NCBI GenBank assembly: GCA_016722705.1
Contig: JADKGN010000004.1
Location: 248,001-312,000, forward strand
Source of the DNA: Candidatus Dechloromonas phosphoritropha
Lineage (GTDB): Bacteria > Pseudomonadota > Gammaproteobacteria > Burkholderiales > Rhodocyclaceae
DNA length: 64,000 nucleotides
Reading direction: 5' to 3'
In this document: positions 16,441 through 25,017 of the stretch, in pieces
How positions within the stretch are numbered: the stretch's first letter is position 1
Layout of the letters: each line of letters starts with the position of its first letter
Made by a program: the position numbers and the translations under genes
Notes under the pieces: model-generated
Told to the model about the DNA's origin: nothing
The model's input: the letters and a program-made list of their open reading frames with translations, nothing else
The model's database searches: none

Positions 16441-17490
16441 CTGAATAAGCCGCGGTCACTCAAGGCTGGCCTGGCGCCGGGCTCACTGGTTCACATCGGC
16501 GAAATCAAGACTGCAACGCCTGGAATATCGGTCATCGACTTCGGCCCGGAGGCGCTGAGCGAGGCCGAAATGCCGGATGCCGCCGCCCTGGTTGCCTATC
16601 GGCGAGAGAACTCGACCCTGTGGGGCAACGTCTATGGACTCCAGGTTGCGGCGGACCTCGCGGCCATCGGCGCTGCGTTCCAGTGGCACCCGCTGGTCCT
16701 CGAAGATATTCTCAACAACGACCAGCGGCAGAAGATCGATGCCTACGACAACTATCTCTACGTCGTCCTGCACCGCTATGAGATCACCAGCGAGCCGCTC
16801 GACGTCGTGCAGGACCAGATCAGCCTGGTCATCGGGCCGGATTATCTCCTCAGCTTTCAGGAACGCCCATCGCGGACCTTCGAGCCGGTACGCCAGCGCC
16901 TGCGCTGCGACCGCGGAAACCTGCGCGGCGCGGCTCCCGACATGCTGGCCTATTCGCTGATCGATGCGGTGGTCGACAGCTACTTCGCCGTTATCGAGCA
17001 GCTCGACGAGTATTCGGAGAACCTGGAGGCCGATATTCTCGAACGCGCCGGTCAGCAGGTTCCCGAAAAGATCCACCAGTTCAAGCGCTGCGTTTCCCGG
17101 CTACGCCGCAACGTCTATCCGTTGCGTGAACTTCTCGGCAGCCTGCATCGCGAGCACGCGCATTTCTTCGGGCCGGAAATCCAGGTCTATCTGCGCGATG
17201 TCTATGACCACTCCGTGCATATCGTCGAATCACTGGACGACCTGCGCGAACTCGCGACCGGGCTGCTCGATGTCCATCTGTCGACGGTCAGCAACCGGGT
17301 GAATCTCGAAGTCAGGGCGCTGACCGTGGTCGCCACCATTTTCATGCCGGCCACGCTGCTGGCCGGAATCTTCGGGATGAACTTCCATTTCATGCCTTGG
17401 CTCGAGCGCCCCGCCGGCTTCTACTACGCAACAGGCCTGATGCTGGCCATCGCCGCCATCATGCTCGTCTTGTTCTGGCGCCGCCGTTAG
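16441..17490 (+). CDS. corA: CorA-type magnesium/cobalt channel, non-ATG start
   Basis: This pentameric inner-membrane divalent-cation channel has a large cytoplasmic domain, two C-terminal membrane helices and the signature GMNF before the periplasmic loop. The first in-frame ATG is at 16570. However, the 43 codons before it (including KAGLAPGSLVHIGEIKT) align with the N-terminus of Thermotoga-type CorA as I know it, so translation must begin earlier. Between the upstream in-frame stop and 16570 no ATG, GTG or TTG exists. CTG 16441 is used here. ATC 16432, seven bases after a GAGG, is the alternative. It begins 13 bases after tcdA, probably in one operon. Confidence 0.85.
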   Translation: MNKPRSLKAGLAPGSLVHIGEIKTATPGISVIDFGPEALSEAEMPDAAALVAYRRENSTLWGNVYGLQVAADLAAIGAAFQWHPLVLEDILNNDQRQKIDAYDNYLYVVLHRYEITSEPLDVVQDQISLVIGPDYLLSFQERPSRTFEPVRQRLRCDRGNLRGAAPDMLAYSLIDAVVDSYFAVIEQLDEYSENLEADILERAGQQVPEKIHQFKRCVSRLRRNVYPLRELLGSLHREHAHFFGPEIQVYLRDVYDHSVHIVESLDDLRELATGLLDVHLSTVSNRVNLEVRALTVVATIFMPATLLAGIFGMNFHFMPWLERPAGFYYATGLMLAIAAIMLVLFWRRR

Positions 17491-18437
17491 GCTGGCTGTC
17501 GGGAATCCAGCCAGACCGCGAGTCCCTGAGCGTCGAGTTCGAGATCGACTTCCCAGATCTCGAGCGTACGCCCTTCGGGCAGCGGGCAGCCATGTGCGCG
17601 CAGTTCGGCGAGCAGGTAGCGGGTCAGTTCAGCTTTCAGCGCTTCGTGGCGCGGCGCGCCCGATCCCGTCACGCCCCGGGCGATGGCAACCATCGCGTCG
17701 AGCCGCCGGTGGAGATCGGCCCCCAATTCGGCCACATCGCGCACCCGGCTGTAATGGGTCAGGTAGATCGCCTCGGGTGTGAGCGAGATCAGGCGGTCGA
17801 TCGAGGCATGCATGGCTGCCGGGTCGAACTGCGTCGGCGTGGTCGTGGGGAAGATGAAGGCGCGCCCTCCGACATCATGCTCGCGATATGAAAGCCCGAA
17901 CGTGTCGCCGCTGAAGATCCCGCCGGTCCGGCGATCGACGATGCAGATATGATGCCTGGCGTGTCCCGGGGTCTCGATGCACAGCAGGTCGCGACCGGCG
18001 AGCGAGACCACCTGGCCGTCCGGCGCCGCGAGAATTCTCCCGGCGGGAACCGGGACGATCTCGCCGTAGACACGCCGGACGTATTCCTCGCCATAGACGG
18101 CGGTGACCCCGGCCACCAGGCGGTCTGGCTCGGCCATGTGGCGGGCGCCGCGCGGATGGACGACGAGGCGGGCACCGGGGAAGGCCGCCATCATGCTGCC
18201 GGCGCCGCCGGCGTGGTCGAGATGGATATGGGTCAGGATGATGTAGTCGACCGCGGCGCTATCCAACCCCAGCCTGTCCAGCATCGCCAGCGAGTTGGGC
18301 AGGGCATCGTTGCTGCCGCTATCGATGAAGGCCACCCGTCCGTCCTCGACGACGATGTGAATCGCGGCCAGAATCGGCCGCACGTAGCCCGCGTCGAAAG
18401 CAACGATGCCGTTGCCGTAATCCCGCCAGTCGAACAT
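17487..18437 (-). CDS. Metallo-beta-lactamase-fold hydrolase
   Basis: This 316-aa cytoplasmic hydrolase has the zinc-binding signature THIHLDHAGG (about residues 69-78), a downstream ETPGHARHH His and the Asp in FSGDTFG. The family includes glyoxalase II-like thioesterases, lactonases and persulfide dioxygenases; the substrate cannot be told. A C-terminal extension of about 90 residues beyond the core may shape specificity. ATG 18437 (MFDWRDYGNG) is preferred because a GGGGGAT site precedes it. Its last four bases overlap corA convergently. The divergent neighbour is an alpha/beta hydrolase 62 bases away, so a shared promoter region is likely. Confidence 0.85.
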   Translation of the reverse strand: MFDWRDYGNGIVAFDAGYVRPILAAIHIVVEDGRVAFIDSGSNDALPNSLAMLDRLGLDSAAVDYIILTHIHLDHAGGAGSMMAAFPGARLVVHPRGARHMAEPDRLVAGVTAVYGEEYVRRVYGEIVPVPAGRILAAPDGQVVSLAGRDLLCIETPGHARHHICIVDRRTGGIFSGDTFGLSYREHDVGGRAFIFPTTTPTQFDPAAMHASIDRLISLTPEAIYLTHYSRVRDVAELGADLHRRLDAMVAIARGVTGSGAPRHEALKAELTRYLLAELRAHGCPLPEGRTLEIWEVDLELDAQGLAVWLDSRQPA

Positions 18438-18499
18438 TCCGGTATCCCCCACTTTGAAGGCCGGATTATACTGCCGGCCTCACCACGCACAGCGCTCCA

Positions 18500-19336
18500 A
18501 TGTCCCACTTCATCGCCAACGACGGCACCAAAATTCATGTCAGGGTTTCCGGGGAGGGGCCGCCGATCGTCATGCTGCATGGCTGGACATCCAGTCACCA
18601 CGAGTGGGCGCCGCTCCTCAACGATCTCAACCGGCGCCACCGCGTCTATCGCTGGGACGCCCGCGGCCACGGCGGCCACCCGGTGGACAATGGCGATCCG
18701 CCGACCGCGGAACGGATGGCCCGGGATTTCGCCAACCTGCTCGATCACTACGAGCTCGACAAGGTTGTCGCGGTCGGCCACTCGATGGGCGCCCTGACCC
18801 TCTGGCAGTACATCAGGGATTACGGAACCGGGCGCCTGTCACGGCTGTGCATCATCGACCAATCACCGAAGCTGCTCACCGAACCGGGCTGGGAACATGG
18901 AATCTACGGCGACTTCGGCCCGGAGAAGGCGCGCGAACTGATGACCTGGCTGGCCGAGGATTTCGCCGAAGGCGTGCTCAAGCTGACGGCGTTCGGCCTC
19001 AACGAGCGCGCCCGGGAGAAATACCTGGCCGGCACCAGCGGTTGGGAACGTTCGCGTTCGGCGCTACGCGCCCAGGACCCGTCACCGCTGATCGCCTGCT
19101 GGGCCAGCCTGACCGCCGCCGACTACCGCGATGTTCTGCGCCGGATCGACATCCCGGCCATGCTCGTCTATGGCGGCCAGAGCAATTTCTACAGCAACGA
19201 CACGGCGCGCTACGTCGCCCGCGAAATCCCCAATGCCATCCTTCACATCTACGAAGGCAGCGATCACTCGCCGCACCAATGGCAACGCGAACGTTTCGCC
19301 AGGGATCTGCTGCACTTCATCGACGCGGAGTCCTGA
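18500..19336 (+). CDS. Alpha/beta hydrolase
   Basis: This 278-aa serine hydrolase has oxyanion-region motif HGWTSSHHEW, nucleophile elbow VGHSMGALT (Ser near residue 96) and catalytic His in EGSDHSPHQW. A helical cap (about 120-190) follows strand six. Family members are esterases, haloperoxidase-like enzymes or C-C hydrolases; no substrate is inferable. ATG 18500 matches the conserved N-terminus MSHFIANDGTKIHV. There is no signal peptide. It is divergent from the metallo-hydrolase gene. Confidence 0.87.
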   Translation: MSHFIANDGTKIHVRVSGEGPPIVMLHGWTSSHHEWAPLLNDLNRRHRVYRWDARGHGGHPVDNGDPPTAERMARDFANLLDHYELDKVVAVGHSMGALTLWQYIRDYGTGRLSRLCIIDQSPKLLTEPGWEHGIYGDFGPEKARELMTWLAEDFAEGVLKLTAFGLNERAREKYLAGTSGWERSRSALRAQDPSPLIACWASLTAADYRDVLRRIDIPAMLVYGGQSNFYSNDTARYVAREIPNAILHIYEGSDHSPHQWQRERFARDLLHFIDAES

Positions 19337-19879
19337 ACGGCGCCGCCCGGAACAGCGTTGACCAGGCAGTCGCAGCAGTCGCTGGGGAAGGCGTGCAAGC
19401 CGCATTCCGGATTGGACTGCCATCGGTTTGCGGCCAAAGACAGGAATGGGAATGTCGCTTGAAGGAAAGGGGAACAGCAACCCATAATTGATCGCGATTT
19501 GCCATGTTGCAGAACACAACGCCAGCTTGAGACTGCGAGCCCGCCAAATATCTCCGACCGTCGCTAATCGACCCATAGCACTCAATCACGGGTGTCAGCA
19601 ACTGGGAAACAGGATTCTCGAACTGAGCGGCAGCAATTTGAGTGGACCAGACCTTCGTCAGCTTCGGGCGAGAAATCGATCCAAGCGGCCGCTATCCAAA
19701 AATGCCAATGTGTTATCCTGACCCAATCCCGCCCTTCAGGTCATCACGGACTGAAAGGCAGGTAACAAAGTACACCTACAACACCAATTCCGATACATGA
19801 CCGGAGTGGCGTATGCTCTTAGCAGCTATCTGGCCGCGCTGCACCCACAGCGACAAAGGCTGACTGAAAGAATCTCCTC
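19337..19879. other. Intergenic region, nothing recognised
   Basis: 543 bases without an acceptable gene. Open frames here continue as antisense shadows of the hydrolase. No clear hairpin terminator or repeat stands out. Confidence 0.4.
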
Positions 19880-20476
19880 GTGAGCACCGCAGCAAAAACC
19901 GATGAGCTCTTCGCTCTCCTGCCCTCCGCCTGCGCACGACAGTTCCGCTTCAATCCACGACGGATCACAGCGAACATGTGCTACACCGGCAAGGAAGGTC
20001 ACGGCAAGGGTCTGGTTCATGTTTTCCGCGATGCCAGCACGCATTCACAGATCATCCTCCAAGGCATTTTTGCAATCTTGCGCATCATGCATGGCGACAA
20101 GCCACCTTGGAGCGAGGCTCAGCAGGAACATTACCGGGAAAGTGACACCGAAATGGAGGCGAAGATCGCAGCCAAACAGGCGGAGTTTGAGCTCCCGCGC
20201 AACAGCCTGCTCTATCGGATGCATTGCGCAGAACTACTGTCACACTACAAGAACAGTCCGACCCATGTCGTTGGCGGGGCAAATCCGCGCGAAGCCGCCA
20301 AGGCGCTGATCGAAGCGCTCGCAGCGGCTAACGATCCGCAGTTGGCAGCCTTTGCCTTGCACATGAAAGCGAACGACCCCGAACATCTGGCGCAATTGTT
20401 ACTGGCACCCCGCCACTTCGACCGTGAGGCAATTCGGAATACCGCAAGCGGCGACGCTGATTTGGCGATTCAATGA
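19880..20476 (+). CDS. Hypothetical protein paired with 2OG oxygenase
   Basis: This is a 198-aa soluble protein, not recognised. The N-terminal half (FNPRRITANMCYTGKEGHGK) may form a small mixed domain. The C-terminal half is helical and Ala/Leu-rich (AAKALIEALAAANDPQLAAF). The GTG 19880 start is tentative, with no good ribosome site. The stop overlaps the next start in an ATGA, so it is translationally coupled to the oxygenase gene. It could be the oxygenase's substrate or partner; this rests on position only. Confidence 0.55.
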   Translation: MSTAAKTDELFALLPSACARQFRFNPRRITANMCYTGKEGHGKGLVHVFRDASTHSQIILQGIFAILRIMHGDKPPWSEAQQEHYRESDTEMEAKIAAKQAEFELPRNSLLYRMHCAELLSHYKNSPTHVVGGANPREAAKALIEALAAANDPQLAAFALHMKANDPEHLAQLLLAPRHFDREAIRNTASGDADLAIQ

Positions 20477-21069
20477 ATATTGAGGAAATCGCCGACCATT
20501 TAACGCGGGTTGGCTACATTGTTTTAGACGACCCACTGCAAAAAACGTTAACTGACTTGCTTTTTACGCGCTGCCAGGATGATGGCTCCTTCAGGTTTAA
20601 GGCAGCGCAGATTGGCCGAGGCTCAGCCAAGAAACTCCTCAGTCCATTGCGTGGCGATGTAATCAGTTGGCTGGACGACACCAATAGCATTGATCACGCC
20701 TACTTGGCTTGGATGGAAACGCTGCGGAGCGGCCTGAACTCGGCGCTATTTCTCGGCTTGTTTGATTATGAATGCCATTACGCCATCTATGTGGCTGGTA
20801 CAGGCTACGCCAAGCATTCCGACGTCTTGCACGGCTCTAGGAACCGGATTCTTTCAACGGTTTTTTACCTGAACGAGCACTGGCAAGCAGGCGACGGTGG
20901 GGAGTTGCGCTTGTTTGAGCCCAGAGGGGAAACGGCCATCGCGACCGTTAGCCCAAGCTTCGGCACCATGATCATCTTTCTCAGTGAATCGTTTCCGCAC
21001 GAAGTCCTCATGGCGCACAACAAACGGCGCAGCATAACCGGGTGGTTTCGCGTCAGGGAAAAGGGATAA
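20473..21069 (+). CDS. 2-oxoglutarate/Fe(II)-dependent oxygenase, prolyl-hydroxylase-like
   Basis: This 198-aa double-stranded beta-helix dioxygenase is of the SM-20/P4H type. The iron triad is His and Asp in YAKHSDVLHG and the distal His in ESFPHEVLMAHNKRRS. The Arg in RRSITGWFR is the expected 2-oxoglutarate anchor. Members hydroxylate proline in proteins or act on small molecules. It is coupled by a 4-base overlap to the unknown upstream gene. The chain is a normal length for a stand-alone catalytic domain. Confidence 0.85.
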   Translation: MNIEEIADHLTRVGYIVLDDPLQKTLTDLLFTRCQDDGSFRFKAAQIGRGSAKKLLSPLRGDVISWLDDTNSIDHAYLAWMETLRSGLNSALFLGLFDYECHYAIYVAGTGYAKHSDVLHGSRNRILSTVFYLNEHWQAGDGGELRLFEPRGETAIATVSPSFGTMIIFLSESFPHEVLMAHNKRRSITGWFRVREKG

Positions 21070-21515
21070 GGTTACTTATGTGACCAAGGCTCGGTTGTGG
21101 CGGAATGGGGCAGTTGGGCTCGTACGTTCCTCGGCGCCCGGAAAAGACAGTTGCCGTTCAATGACCGCAATGGAGCAGTCCTGCCCAACAGGCGCTCCCG
21201 GCCATCAGCTGACGGTGGCTACGGGAAACTTCCCGGCGTCTCATCTCACGTTCGCCAGGCTGGAGGGGACAGCGAGGTGGCCACACAGAGGCAGGCACAC
21301 ACAGGTAGGCGGCACTCGGAGCGATTGAGATGCGGTGAAGGGCTTGAGACCGTCCGAGGTCACAACGCCTCGCGTGCAAGCCATCGGCCGGCAGCCCCAA
21401 CGGGCACCAGATGGCACCTCGGTCCAATACGATTGCCACCGCCCCGAGCAGATTACGCTCGCTTGACACCCATAAGCATTAAGACTAGGTTACTCGCTCA
21501 ACCAAAGGAGAGATC
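21070..21515. other. Leader region before the DUF2589 cassette
   Basis: 446 bases with several open frames of unnatural composition that I do not accept as genes. The cassette's promoter should lie here. No terminator-like hairpin was seen after the oxygenase gene. Confidence 0.4.
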
Positions 21516-22253
21516 ATGCCGACACCAGGTCAAGAACTATCCACCATTGATTTCGCCTCGATGCTTGGAGGACCGCTGATCGCGGCGGTCAATGCCCAGG
21601 CGCAGGCGGCAATGAGCGCCGTGAACTTCATCAAGGAGGTCGGTTTCAAGAAGCTTCAAGTTCCCGCCGGACAGAATGGACAGGATCCGACGAATGCTGA
21701 GACCGGCGATCCCATCTACGTCAAGTTCAAGTACCCCAAGGAAATGAGTCCCTATGTCCCCGCAGTCAGAGCCGTTGCCGCCGTCCCAGCGGTAGCAGCC
21801 ATTCCAGAAGTGCGCGACGCGCAGGGCAACGTCACCGCAGCAGCGGTGCCAGGGGTGCCAGCAGTGGCTGCAGTCGTGGCGGCAGCCGCTGCGCCAGCCG
21901 TGTACGAGACGCAGCAACTCGAGGTGCCGATCCTGACCATGCTTCCGATTCCCTACCTTCGAATCGAGGATGTGACGATCGACTTCAATGCCAAGATCGA
22001 CTCCGTCGAGTACACGAAGATCGACGAGAGCTTGAAGATCGACGCGTCCCTTGAGGCGAAGGCCGGCTGGGGCTGGGGATCCGCGAAGCTGAACGTCTCC
22101 GTGGGATATCAACGAAACACCCAGCAAGGCACGAATGTTCAGCGCACCTACTCGATGGCAGTTCACATCAGAGCCGTGCAAGACGAGATGCCCGCTGGAA
22201 TGGCGAAAGTGCTCGATATCCTCGAAGCCAACATGAGATCACGACCCGCATAA
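21516..22253 (+). CDS. DUF2589-family protein
   Basis: This is a 245-aa protein of the DUF2589 family, function unknown. The typical N-terminus (ASMLGGPLIAAVNAQAQAAM, then NFIKEVGF) and the conserved beta-rich core (EVPILTMLPIPYLRIEDVTI) are clear, as is the end VHIRAVQDEMPAGMAKVLDI. Residues about 82-135 are a Val/Pro/Ala-rich low-complexity insertion with repeated VPAV units, absent from a minimal member. There is no signal peptide. ATG 21516 follows AAGGAGAG. It is first of four closely spaced plus-strand genes and probably the most abundant product. Confidence 0.75.
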   Translation: MPTPGQELSTIDFASMLGGPLIAAVNAQAQAAMSAVNFIKEVGFKKLQVPAGQNGQDPTNAETGDPIYVKFKYPKEMSPYVPAVRAVAAVPAVAAIPEVRDAQGNVTAAAVPGVPAVAAVVAAAAAPAVYETQQLEVPILTMLPIPYLRIEDVTIDFNAKIDSVEYTKIDESLKIDASLEAKAGWGWGSAKLNVSVGYQRNTQQGTNVQRTYSMAVHIRAVQDEMPAGMAKVLDILEANMRSRPA

Positions 22254-22275
22254 GCGTGGGGCCAGGGGAGCCAAA

Positions 22276-22965
22276 ATGCCGTACCTGGGAGACTACATTG
22301 GGCACTTGCTATCGGAGATCACGATGGCAAGGGTCCAGGCTGATCTGGAGGCTGTACGACTGGCAGAAATGTATGCGAGCCATCCGCTGCTCCGACACAT
22401 GCCGGTTCCTCACTTTCGGTTGCCAACGCTGACGTTGAACGTCCCCGTCGTCATCAAAGATATGGAGGAGGCGAAGCCAGGCGACTCACCCAGAGGCGAT
22501 GTGTCACTTCCTGCTGTGCGCGAGCGTTTCGCCAAGCTCCTTGACCTGCACCTAGAGCGAGCTGGGATAAGACTGTCGGGCCTGGAGAGAAGCACCCTCG
22601 ATCAAGCGCTGGCCGAGCTAACGTCAACCCCTGCCAGGCTGCCCTATGTTTCGGTCAGCATCGTGCACCTCGGCGACGAGCTGGTCCGGACTGCCATGAA
22701 GGCGGTGGGCAATTCAGAGCGTAGAGTCGAATCAGCTGAACTGGAGAAATTGGCAGACGAGCTCAAAACCGCGGTGCAGAAGGAGTTCTTGAATCTGAGG
22801 ACCGCTCCGCCGCGGCTATCCGTCTTGGTCACCACCGCAGAATTGCGAGAGTCGGGGCCACAAGAGCTATTTGCGCAGCTTCATCTATCGATTTCAGAAG
22901 AGGCGTTTGAATGGTCCGTGGTCGAATCACAGGGTAAGACCAGCACTCGCCTGGTTCCTGAGTAG
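22276..22965 (+). CDS. DUF2589-associated hypothetical protein
   Basis: This is a 229-aa product. The N-terminus (MPYLGDYIGHLLSEITMARV, then HPLLRHMPVPHFRLPTLTL) is of a type I recall beside DUF2589 genes in other bacteria, so it is probably a dedicated partner. The middle is helical. The C-terminal part (LSVLVTTAELRESG, then LHLSISEEAFEW) looks like beta strands. No enzyme motif, signal peptide or membrane helix is seen. An AGGGGAG site precedes ATG 22276, 22 bases after the first gene. Confidence 0.65.
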   Translation: MPYLGDYIGHLLSEITMARVQADLEAVRLAEMYASHPLLRHMPVPHFRLPTLTLNVPVVIKDMEEAKPGDSPRGDVSLPAVRERFAKLLDLHLERAGIRLSGLERSTLDQALAELTSTPARLPYVSVSIVHLGDELVRTAMKAVGNSERRVESAELEKLADELKTAVQKEFLNLRTAPPRLSVLVTTAELRESGPQELFAQLHLSISEEAFEWSVVESQGKTSTRLVPE

Positions 22966-22972
22966 TGCCGAC

Positions 22973-23545
22973 ATGCTGAACATCGTGAATCTCGAAGAGA
23001 TTCAGCGCGTGCTTCTCCGGGTTCCGGGGCTCATTCATGAGCTCGCAGAACGGCAGATGAGCCTCATCAGTTCCGTGAAGACATGGCTCACGGACGGCGA
23101 ACAGATCCTCATTAACAACCGACTGCCAGTTGCCGCCGAAGTTGCCGCCCTCCGCGGGGTCTTGATCTCTGCAGAGCGAGGGGTCATCCCAACTGGGATG
23201 GCGTTCAGCGCGCGCACCACGGCGCGAAAGATCAAAGAGGCGGCCGCTGCGGACGTGTTGCGAAAGGCAGCGGAGGCCATCTTTCAGGCGATCGCCGCGG
23301 ATGCGGCGCGAGTTGCCGAAGGCGAGAAGCTGATGCGACAGATCTTGGCCGTGGCACAGCGAAAGGGGATCTCACAAATGCCAGCACACAGTGTGTACAC
23401 CCACTCCGACATGTTGAAAGCCATCTGGCGAGCGATGACCGAGGATCCTGACCTGGGGGGTGGAGCGACTCGTCTGGAGGGGCTGGTAGGGATCAACGAC
23501 GCGCTGGTTCTTCTGGATCGCATGCTGCCCACTGGACCAGGGTAA
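22973..23545 (+). CDS. Hypothetical protein of DUF2589 cassette
   Basis: This is a 190-aa, almost entirely helical protein. ATG 22973 lies seven bases after the preceding stop without a good ribosome site, so it is likely translated by coupling. An upstream frame to 22871 would overlap the second gene heavily. The sequence has Ala-rich amphipathic helices (ARKIKEAAAADVLRKAAEAI) suggestive of coiled-coil or bundle packing. No known motif is seen. A structural or adaptor role within the cassette is plausible only from context. Confidence 0.55.
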   Translation: MLNIVNLEEIQRVLLRVPGLIHELAERQMSLISSVKTWLTDGEQILINNRLPVAAEVAALRGVLISAERGVIPTGMAFSARTTARKIKEAAAADVLRKAAEAIFQAIAADAARVAEGEKLMRQILAVAQRKGISQMPAHSVYTHSDMLKAIWRAMTEDPDLGGGATRLEGLVGINDALVLLDRMLPTGPG

Positions 23546-23550
23546 GGCTC

Positions 23551-24459
23551 ATGAACAAGATCGAGGGGTCGGTCGGCCAGGACGGGGACAACGTCGAGGA
23601 CGACGTCCGCCTGGTGCAGCAACTCCTGAATCGGCGGGATCTCGCACCGCTGCGCAAGCTTCAAGAGGATGGCCGTAGTGGGTCGTCGACGATCGAGGCA
23701 ATCCGTCAATTCCAAGCGCGCTGCCTCGGCATGAATTCGCCGGACGGACGCGTTGACCCCGAGGGCCGTACCTTGCGCGAGCTGAGCAATGGAGGAAACG
23801 AGCGCGGCACCGGCGAGAACACGGAGACACGCAAGGCCGACCGCCAGGCGCGCACCGAGCGCGTCGACCCTCGGGTGAAAGAGACGGCTTTGACAACACG
23901 CATCATCGACGGTCTCGTTCCTCGCCTCACCGACGTGCGCGCCAGGATCATCGCCGGCTTTCTCTCGGACGCCGATCAGTTCTGGAAGGTGAACTATCAC
24001 TGGGAATATCTGCTGCAGATGGTGGAGCATTCCCTCACCCTGCCGCTCAAGGACGACGAGAAGAAGGATCTCAAGGGCATTCGCTCCATCCTCATGGGCT
24101 GCAAGCCGGATCCAACTAGCGGCTACGCGACCAGTCCCATCGGCAAGCCTGAAGACCGCTCGTCCGTCGAAGACACGCGCCAGCGGCACAAGACGCTGTC
24201 GAGCGCGAAGCGGACCTTTGGCAAGCTCACAGACAGCGCTAAGCTCAAGAAGAAGAGTAAGAAGGGCGATCACGCCTTCGACCTGGCCGCCGCGCCCGTG
24301 GCCCCGCCAGGCACCAGCAAGCACGGTACCGGCTATGCGCTCGACATCGAAGGCGAGAACGCCGCTATCAAGTCTCTGTGCAAGGGTCTCGGCGCGACCC
24401 TCGTCTTCGACGAAAAGAGCCACGTGCACGTGGAATTCAAGAACGGAGTGAACAGGTAG
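23551..24459 (+). CDS. Peptidoglycan-binding/M15-like peptidase
   Basis: This is a 302-aa two-domain protein. Residues 1-80 resemble a peptidoglycan-binding domain (VEDDVRLVQQLLNRR, then STIEAIRQFQARCLG). A charged linker follows. The C-terminus carries zinc-peptidase M15/VanY-like motifs: SKHGTGYALDIEG supplies His and Asp, and SHVHVEF the last His. It would cleave peptide stems of cell wall. There is no signal peptide, so it must be released by lysis or a dedicated device, as with endolysins and injected wall hydrolases. It starts six bases after the third gene. This is the only cassette member with a readable activity. Confidence 0.7.
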   Translation: MNKIEGSVGQDGDNVEDDVRLVQQLLNRRDLAPLRKLQEDGRSGSSTIEAIRQFQARCLGMNSPDGRVDPEGRTLRELSNGGNERGTGENTETRKADRQARTERVDPRVKETALTTRIIDGLVPRLTDVRARIIAGFLSDADQFWKVNYHWEYLLQMVEHSLTLPLKDDEKKDLKGIRSILMGCKPDPTSGYATSPIGKPEDRSSVEDTRQRHKTLSSAKRTFGKLTDSAKLKKKSKKGDHAFDLAAAPVAPPGTSKHGTGYALDIEGENAAIKSLCKGLGATLVFDEKSHVHVEFKNGVNR

Positions 24460-25017
24460 GACCTGATCTACTACTCCGGAATCTCAATGCAGAAGGATAA
24501 GATCTCGAGGGAGGTCAGGCGGCAATGCGAAGGATTTGTTGAGTCGAGGTAGGGCGCATTTGCGTTGCGCAATACGGTTAAATCGCCCAGATTGCCAGCC
24601 TGAAGCGTTGATGCAGGTGTCGGCATCGAATGGCCCCGAAACCGCAGCACATACTCGCCATGAACTGCGAACCGAAGGGTCGCCGAGGAGTGGTTGCCTA
24701 TGTCGGCTTTGCTGCCAGCATTTCGACGGTTCGACCGGTAGCAGAGGGTCGAAATGACTCATTGGCATTTTTGAACTGCCGACATTCAATGGGCTAACGC
24801 GAACGAATATGTCCAGTGCATCACAGATGGCGGCTTTTAGAGCATAGTGTGCATTCGTGAACGGCAGGTAATTAGAAGCCAGATCGGGAGTGGTGACGGG
24901 CCGCTCTTGGCCGAATAGAGGCGGCCGGGCAGAACAGGATTTGTAGCACAGCATCGTTGATGCATTGCACAACGGAGAATCGATCACCCATTGCGGCCAC
25001 CCGGAGGAAAATGTGAC
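24460..25017. other. Non-coding region after the cassette
   Basis: 558 bases. The minus-strand frame 24484-24987 is open but has odd composition and no ribosome site, so I do not call it. The stretch around 24660-24800 has the look of a dispersed non-coding repeat common in Rhodocyclales. That is memory-based and not demonstrated here. Confidence 0.35.

Noticed and set aside
21080..21579. Overlapping plus-strand frames before the DUF2589 gene
   Set aside because: One runs into the real gene in another frame; composition is Arg/Pro/Gly-rich in the way of non-coding GC-rich DNA.
24484..24987. Minus-strand 167-codon frame after the cassette
   Set aside because: No ribosome site and no domain-like pattern; the DNA looks like a non-coding repeat remnant.
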